Origin: Bacteroidota bacterium
GTDB taxonomy: Bacteria > Bacteroidota > Bacteroidia > Flavobacteriales_D > Crocinitomicaceae
Reading direction: 5' to 3'
DNA: 64,000 bases
Assembly (NCBI GenBank): GCA_016866255.1
Contig: VGMY01000009.1
Coordinates: forward strand, 1-64,000
Of the stretch, positions 60,547 to 64,000 are shown one piece after another. Each line of letters starts with the position of its first letter. Position 1 is the first letter of the stretch. The notes beneath the pieces are model-generated. The model saw nothing but the letters and a program-made list of their open reading frames with translations. It ran no database searches and was not told where the DNA came from. The translations under genes were made by a program, and so were the position numbers.

Positions 60547-60933
60547 TTAACGTTTCGAGAACTGGAATTTTTTCCTTGCTTTCGGACGGCCTGATTTTTT
60601 ACGCTCCACCATTCTAGGATCTCTCGTCATTAATCCTTCTGCCCTAAGCAAGGTTTTATTTTCTTCAGCGAGTTCCACCAAGGCACGGGAAATGCCCAAA
60701 CGAAGTGCCTCAGCTTGGCCGTTGATACCTCCGCCGTGAAGCGTGGCTTTGACATCGTATTGACCAACTGTATTTGTCAGTTCAAAGGGTTGCGCAATTT
60801 TGCACTGCAACAAATGGGTTGGGAAAAAATCCTCTAACGAACGGTTGTTGATTTCAATAACTCCCTTTCCCTTTGTTAAATACACCCTTGCAACGGCTGT
60901 TTTTCTTCGTCCTAATGCGTTGGTTACTTCCAT
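60547..60933 (-). CDS. rpsI: 30S ribosomal protein S9
   Basis: A 128-residue S9: GRRKTAVARVYLTKGKGVI at the N-terminus and GLMTRDPRMVERKKSGRPKARKKFQFSKR (visible as LMTRDPRMVERKKSGRPKAR) at the C-terminus, whose basic tail reaches the P-site tRNA. It lies 3 nt after rplM. Confidence 0.96.
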   Translation of the reverse strand: MEVTNALGRRKTAVARVYLTKGKGVIEINNRSLEDFFPTHLLQCKIAQPFELTNTVGQYDVKATLHGGGINGQAEALRLGISRALVELAEENKTLLRAEGLMTRDPRMVERKKSGRPKARKKFQFSKR

Positions 60934-60936
60934 ATC

Positions 60937-61392
60937 CTATAAGTAATTTTCTATGTTCAATACTTCGGGTTGTTGCGCCTCTTGTTGGTGTTCAGCTCCT
61001 CGGTAAACCATCAGGTTGGTATACAACTTTCTACCCAACGCATTTTTCGGAAGCATTCCTTTAACCGCCTTTTCGACGATCCTTTCTGGGTGTTTCTTGA
61101 GCATTTCCTCAGCTGTTGTAAAACGTTGACCACCTGGATAACCGGAAAACCGGACATATTCCTTGTTCAATAATTTCGTTCCGGAGAGCGCAACTTTGGA
61201 TGCGTTGATAACGATTACGTTATCTCCACAATCTGCATGAGGCGTGTAGGAGGTTTTGTATTTTCCTCGAATGATTTTGGCTACGATACTTGCCAATCTA
61301 CCTATGTTTTGACCATCGGCATCGACCACATACCACTTTTTGTTCGCTGTAGCAGCGTTTCCGGAAACTGTTCTGTAACTTAACGTATCCAC
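60937..61392 (-). CDS. rplM: 50S ribosomal protein L13
   Basis: A 151-residue L13: KKWYVVDADGQNIGRLASIVAKIIRGK, then NVIVINASKVALSGTKLLNKEYVRFSGYPGG (visible as VIVINASKVALSGTK), KHPERIVEKAVKGMLPKNALGR. The start codon is GTG (61392). First gene of the ribosomal run rplM-rpsI-rpsB-tsf, under a strong promoter. Confidence 0.96.
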   Translation of the reverse strand: MDTLSYRTVSGNAATANKKWYVVDADGQNIGRLASIVAKIIRGKYKTSYTPHADCGDNVIVINASKVALSGTKLLNKEYVRFSGYPGGQRFTTAEEMLKKHPERIVEKAVKGMLPKNALGRKLYTNLMVYRGAEHQQEAQQPEVLNIENYL

Positions 61393-61432
61393 AATCTACA
61401 TAAATTAGTAAAAAAACTTGTTTACAGGGGCG

Positions 61433-61464
61433 CAAAGATAGTTTTAATGTTTGAATAATACAAA
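61433..61464 (-). promoter_or_regulatory. rplM operon promoter (-33/-7)
   Basis: Minus strand: TTTG (61461-61464), 20-bp spacer, TATCTTTG (61433-61440), about 40 nt before the GTG. It is the best Bacteroidota housekeeping promoter in the window, as expected for ribosomal protein genes. Confidence 0.8.
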
Positions 61465-61484
61465 CCCGAACTAAAAAAAAACAG

Positions 61485-62243
61485 CTATTTCGTCTTGAAG
61501 GCAGCTATGGCATTTCGCGTGAAGTCACTGAGCACCAATTTGCCGCTGATTTTAGCACGATCAAGCAACAATTGCTCCCAGTGCTCAGTACCTTTCCAAA
61601 AAACGCGTTTGAGTTCTTTCATGGCATCAACATTTGATGTTGACAAACGATTTGCTAAGGAATTTGTCGCCTCGTCTAACAGATCAAGGGACTCAAAAAT
61701 CTCTGCGTACAAGCCTTTGGATTTTGCCCATTCTGCAGTTCGCCATTCGCTCGCATTGATGGTTAGTTCACTCATAGCAGCTAAGCCTATTTTTCGCTCT
61801 ACTGCCGGACCTACAACGAAAGGCCCTATTCCCACCGCCAATTCCGACAATTTTACGTCGGCTTTAACCGTGGCAAGACAATAATCGGTTGCAGCGGCAA
61901 GTCCCACACCTCCGCCGACCGCTCTTCCTTGAATGCGGCCAATGATCAGTTTTTCAGCTGTTCTGCAGGCATTAATAACCTTGGCAAAGCCTGAAAAAAA
62001 GCGGAGACCCTCCTCAGCATTTTTGATGGAACACAATTCATCGAAACTCGCTCCTGCGCAGAAGGTTTTTTCCCCACTGGAACTCAACACCAAGATCTTT
62101 ACATCCGGAGATTTGTCTGCCTCAGCAATCTGTTCTGCCAGAGTTTGTAATAAGGTGGACGGAAGAGAATTACTTTGGGGATGTCCGAATTCAATCTTTC
62201 CGATTCCGTTTTCACAGGAGAAATTTACCCAACCGTGTTCCAT
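61485..62243 (-). CDS. Enoyl-CoA hydratase/isomerase family protein
   Basis: A 252-residue crotonase-fold protein. CoA-site residues: EKTFCAGASFDELCSI near residue 60, and the oxyanion loop GRIQGRAVGGGVGLAAATDYCLA near residue 105. KLSELAVGIGPFVVGPAVERKIG holds the first acidic residue of the crotonase pair. It resembles 3-hydroxybutyryl/methylglutaconyl-CoA hydratases more than long-chain enzymes, but the substrate is not determined. It ends before the rplM promoter and lies 1 nt after the coiled-coil membrane protein gene. Confidence 0.85.
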   Translation of the reverse strand: MEHGWVNFSCENGIGKIEFGHPQSNSLPSTLLQTLAEQIAEADKSPDVKILVLSSSGEKTFCAGASFDELCSIKNAEEGLRFFSGFAKVINACRTAEKLIIGRIQGRAVGGGVGLAAATDYCLATVKADVKLSELAVGIGPFVVGPAVERKIGLAAMSELTINASEWRTAEWAKSKGLYAEIFESLDLLDEATNSLANRLSTSNVDAMKELKRVFWKGTEHWEQLLLDRAKISGKLVLSDFTRNAIAAFKTK

Positions 62244-62244
62244 A

Positions 62245-63189
62245 TCACCTCAAGGTAAAACTATCGGTACCAATCAGCTGCCCTTCGCAGAATATTTTGA
62301 CCTTATAATTTCCCTTTACGAGGTCTTGGCCCTTTAAATCGTAATAAATGGTCACGTCGATTGCTTGGTTGTTGTAATCGATGTCCTTTTTATCCGAATA
62401 ATATTGTTGTCCTCCTTCGGTTTCAATTTGTGTTTTGCTGCGATTGTATAAAAGTTCTCCGTTGGGTGCGGTGATTTGCAGGTACACTGATTTTCTTCCG
62501 GCACTCGTAATGTTGTTCTCTCCAATGGTAAACGAGGAACGAAGTTGTACCGCGTTTCGGGCTTTTTCGGTTTCGATTGTTGTATTATTTATTCTCATGC
62601 GAAGCGCTTGGGAAAGGAACCCATACGCTTGAAGTTTCGCGCCTTTTTTCAATTGTAAACCTTTCTCCTCAGAGTCTTTCTTGTACGAATCGCGTTCTGC
62701 CGTGGTTTCTGTAAGTTTGGTTGACGTTTCTTCCAGGTTCGAAGACAACTTAATGTTCATGGTGTTTAAGGAATCTATTTGTTTGACGTAGCCACGCATG
62801 ATGGAACGCAACACTTCGTTTTCTTTTTTGAGGTTTAATAATTCTCTGGCAGACAATTTTTTGTTCGTATTTAATTGGTTAAGTAATTCAGAGATTTGCG
62901 CTTTTTGCCTATTCAAGCTGTCGGCCTTGGTTCTGTCCATTGCAATCAACCTATCGTAGGTTTCAAGCATGTTTTTAAAGTCGGTCTTCAAATCGTTCGA
63001 TAGCCCGCCGACGTATCCTTCAAGCATTTGGTTCATGCTTTCCATGTCGGACTTTAATACTAAATTATCGTTTTGACAAGTATTGAGTTCGCTGCGCTTT
63101 TGGGTCCACAGGAAAACCATGGATCCCAGACCAAGAAGCAGTGCACCTATGATGGCAAAATATAAAATGTTGTTGTTATTTTTTTCCAT
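62245..63189 (-). CDS. Membrane-anchored coiled-coil protein
   Basis: A 314-residue protein that I do not assign to a named family. I start at 63189 (MEKNNNNILYFAIIG), which gives an N-terminal membrane helix (about residues 7-28); the frame remains open to 63240 over the end of the aldehyde dehydrogenase gene. Residues about 35-185 form a long coiled coil (heptads such as NLKKENEVLRSIMRGYVKQI), and the last ~120 form a compact beta domain (VYLQITAPNGELLYN; YYDLKGQDLVKGNYKVKIFCEG). It looks like a periplasm-facing scaffold; function unknown. Confidence 0.65.
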   Translation of the reverse strand: MEKNNNNILYFAIIGALLLGLGSMVFLWTQKRSELNTCQNDNLVLKSDMESMNQMLEGYVGGLSNDLKTDFKNMLETYDRLIAMDRTKADSLNRQKAQISELLNQLNTNKKLSARELLNLKKENEVLRSIMRGYVKQIDSLNTMNIKLSSNLEETSTKLTETTAERDSYKKDSEEKGLQLKKGAKLQAYGFLSQALRMRINNTTIETEKARNAVQLRSSFTIGENNITSAGRKSVYLQITAPNGELLYNRSKTQIETEGGQQYYSDKKDIDYNNQAIDVTIYYDLKGQDLVKGNYKVKIFCEGQLIGTDSFTLR

Positions 63190-63197
63190 TCTGTCTG

Positions 63198-63205
63198 CAA
63201 AGTAA
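63198..63205 (-). promoter_or_regulatory. Weak -7 box for coiled-coil protein gene
   Basis: TTACTTTG on the minus strand, one mismatch to TAnnTTTG, 9 nt before the ATG at 63189; in the 32-nt gap after the aldehyde dehydrogenase gene. Confidence 0.3.
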
Positions 63206-63221
63206 CGTAATAAAAACCGTT

Positions 63222-64000
63222 TTAATGTGTTTGAATGCAAATTGGACGAATAAATCGCTTCAAAGATGCCTCTCCTACCGAAGAAAATCGGACATCGGTG
63301 GTTGAGGGAAATGGACCCCCGTGATGCATGCCACGTTCAACAACCACTCCCGTGGGCACCCCGTTGAAAATGATTCTACCGGAGAAGTTTTGGACGAAAT
63401 CCGCAAGCGTTTTTGCTTCGGAATGAAAGTCGATAATGCTTGTGGTTAATTGACCTCCAATGCATGAAAATATTTGTTGAATTTCAGCTACGTTGTCGTA
63501 GGATACTAAGCAGGCAAAAGGACCAAAAACTTCCTGATGAAGAACCTTTGAATCCATAAATTCTTCTGCGCTTATTAAGGATATAGCCGGGTCGGCGTAC
63601 CACTTTTTTTCATGTTCAAAACGCCTTAAACAGTGGGATTTTTCTATTTCAGCCAGTCGGTCGTTGTATTTTTCATAAATGCTAGGGTGAAGCATCGGAA
63701 AAGGGTTTGCTCGTTGCAGGTGGTGGGTAAGACTTTCCTCAAACACATTTCTATCCTCTGTGGGGATTAGAATCAGTCCTGGTTTGGTGCAAAATTGACC
63801 CGCATCTTCGGTAATTGCCGTGGCCAAATGTTGAACAAACGATTCGGTGTTTGACGTCTTTTTGCCGATAATCACAGGATTAAGACTGCCCATTTCCGCA
63901 AAAAACGGTATCGGAGATTTACGGTCTTGTGCCAATTGAAATAAAGTGGTTCCACCGCTCAAACTCCCCGTAAATGCTCCTACGTTGATTCTTGAATCTT
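63222..64000 (-). CDS. Aldehyde dehydrogenase, 5' end cut by window edge
   Basis: The frame is open to position 64000 with no start, so only the C-terminal ~259 residues are seen. They match aldehyde dehydrogenases of the alpha-ketoglutaric semialdehyde/NADP-dependent type: RINVGAFTGSLSGGTTLF (coenzyme-binding FTGS), PIPFFAEMGSLNPVIIG with catalytic Glu, and the nucleophile Cys in EDAGQFCTKPGLILIP. HQEVFGPFACLVSYDNVAEI and the C-terminal GVPTGVVVERGMHHGGPFPSTTD complete the fold. It oxidises an aldehyde to a carboxylate; the substrate is uncertain. Confidence 0.9.
   Translation of the reverse strand, partial: DSRINVGAFTGSLSGGTTLFQLAQDRKSPIPFFAEMGSLNPVIIGKKTSNTESFVQHLATAITEDAGQFCTKPGLILIPTEDRNVFEESLTHHLQRANPFPMLHPSIYEKYNDRLAEIEKSHCLRRFEHEKKWYADPAISLISAEEFMDSKVLHQEVFGPFACLVSYDNVAEIQQIFSCIGGQLTTSIIDFHSEAKTLADFVQNFSGRIIFNGVPTGVVVERGMHHGGPFPSTTDVRFSSVGEASLKRFIRPICIQTH

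Overview
The window is a gene-dense chromosomal segment of a member of the Bacteroidota, most likely Flavobacteriia. The evidence is: three secreted proteins with type IX secretion (T9SS) C-terminal sorting domains, a gldE-gldD pair, a GLPGLI-family protein, a fused CcsBA cytochrome-c assembly protein, the miaB/sigma-54 regulator/lptE/secG/groES/groEL synteny, and Bacteroidota-type promoters (-7 box TAnnTTTG, sometimes with a -33 TTTG 16-20 bp upstream). The exact genus cannot be read from the sequence. I see no rRNA, tRNA, CRISPR array, prophage or transposase gene. Genes at both ends are cut by the window edge.

Layout. 1-8.0 kb, minus strand: a T9SS-secreted protein (3' end cut), polyprenyl diphosphate synthase + rfbA, then an envelope operon of lipoprotein, TonB-receptor-like barrel and GLPGLI protein. 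8.1-10.2 kb, plus: ruvX, def, a TPR-like lipoprotein, a DUF1573 protein. 10.3-14.1 kb, minus: RluA-type pseudouridine synthase and CcsBA. 14.1-15.1 kb: a secreted esterase. 15.2-21.7 kb, minus: miaB, sigma-54 activator, lptE, TPR protein and secG, tightly or translationally coupled, followed by groES-groEL with its own promoter region. 21.8-28.7 kb, plus: topA, ssb, gldE, gldD, folK, and an OmpA-like/TPR lipoprotein. 28.7-32.6 kb: a glycosyltransferase-like gene opposite clpP-clpX-pdhB. 32.6-38.6 kb, minus: T9SS esterase, T9SS subtilase, lptF/G permease, tgt. 38.6-41 kb, plus: GT2 glycosyltransferase, ECF sigma factor, rsmG. 41-45.5 kb, minus: folC, tonB-like, nhaD, anmK. 45.5-46.7 kb: acyl-CoA dehydrogenase. 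46.7-47.5 kb: the only long non-coding stretch, filled with palindromic repeats including a 170-bp unit present twice. 47.5-49.3 kb: bcp and photolyase. 50-53.8 kb, minus: a carotenoid operon (ECF sigma, crtI, crtB, idi, and a pyruvoyl-tetrahydropterin synthase). 53.9-57.3 kb: threonine dehydrogenase opposite hmgA-hppD. 57.3-61.4 kb, minus: frr, pyrH, tsf, rpsB, rpsI, rplM. 61.5-64 kb, minus: enoyl-CoA hydratase, a coiled-coil membrane protein and an aldehyde dehydrogenase (5' end cut).

How the genes fit together. The isoprenoid genes (prenyl synthase at 1.8 kb, idi/crtB/crtI at 50-53 kb) make C20 precursor and then carotenoid. Envelope functions are heavily represented (lptE, lptF/G, secG, def, gldD/E, T9SS cargo, TonB-like, CcsBA). 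Tyrosine breakdown (hppD, hmgA) lies near a PTPS of the tetrahydrobiopterin type and may be linked to phenylalanine hydroxylation. Protein quality control (groESL, clpPX) and the translation machinery make up most of the rest.

Most interesting signals: (1) two copies of a 170-bp, deeply palindromic non-coding unit between 46.8 and 47.3 kb; (2) TGACA/TGTCA sites in front of both groES and the miaB/sigma-54 operon; (3) many -7 boxes so close to the start codon that the transcripts must be leaderless or nearly so; (4) a Tgt without the usual zinc cysteines; (5) dyads at the crt and anmK/acyl-CoA dehydrogenase promoters.
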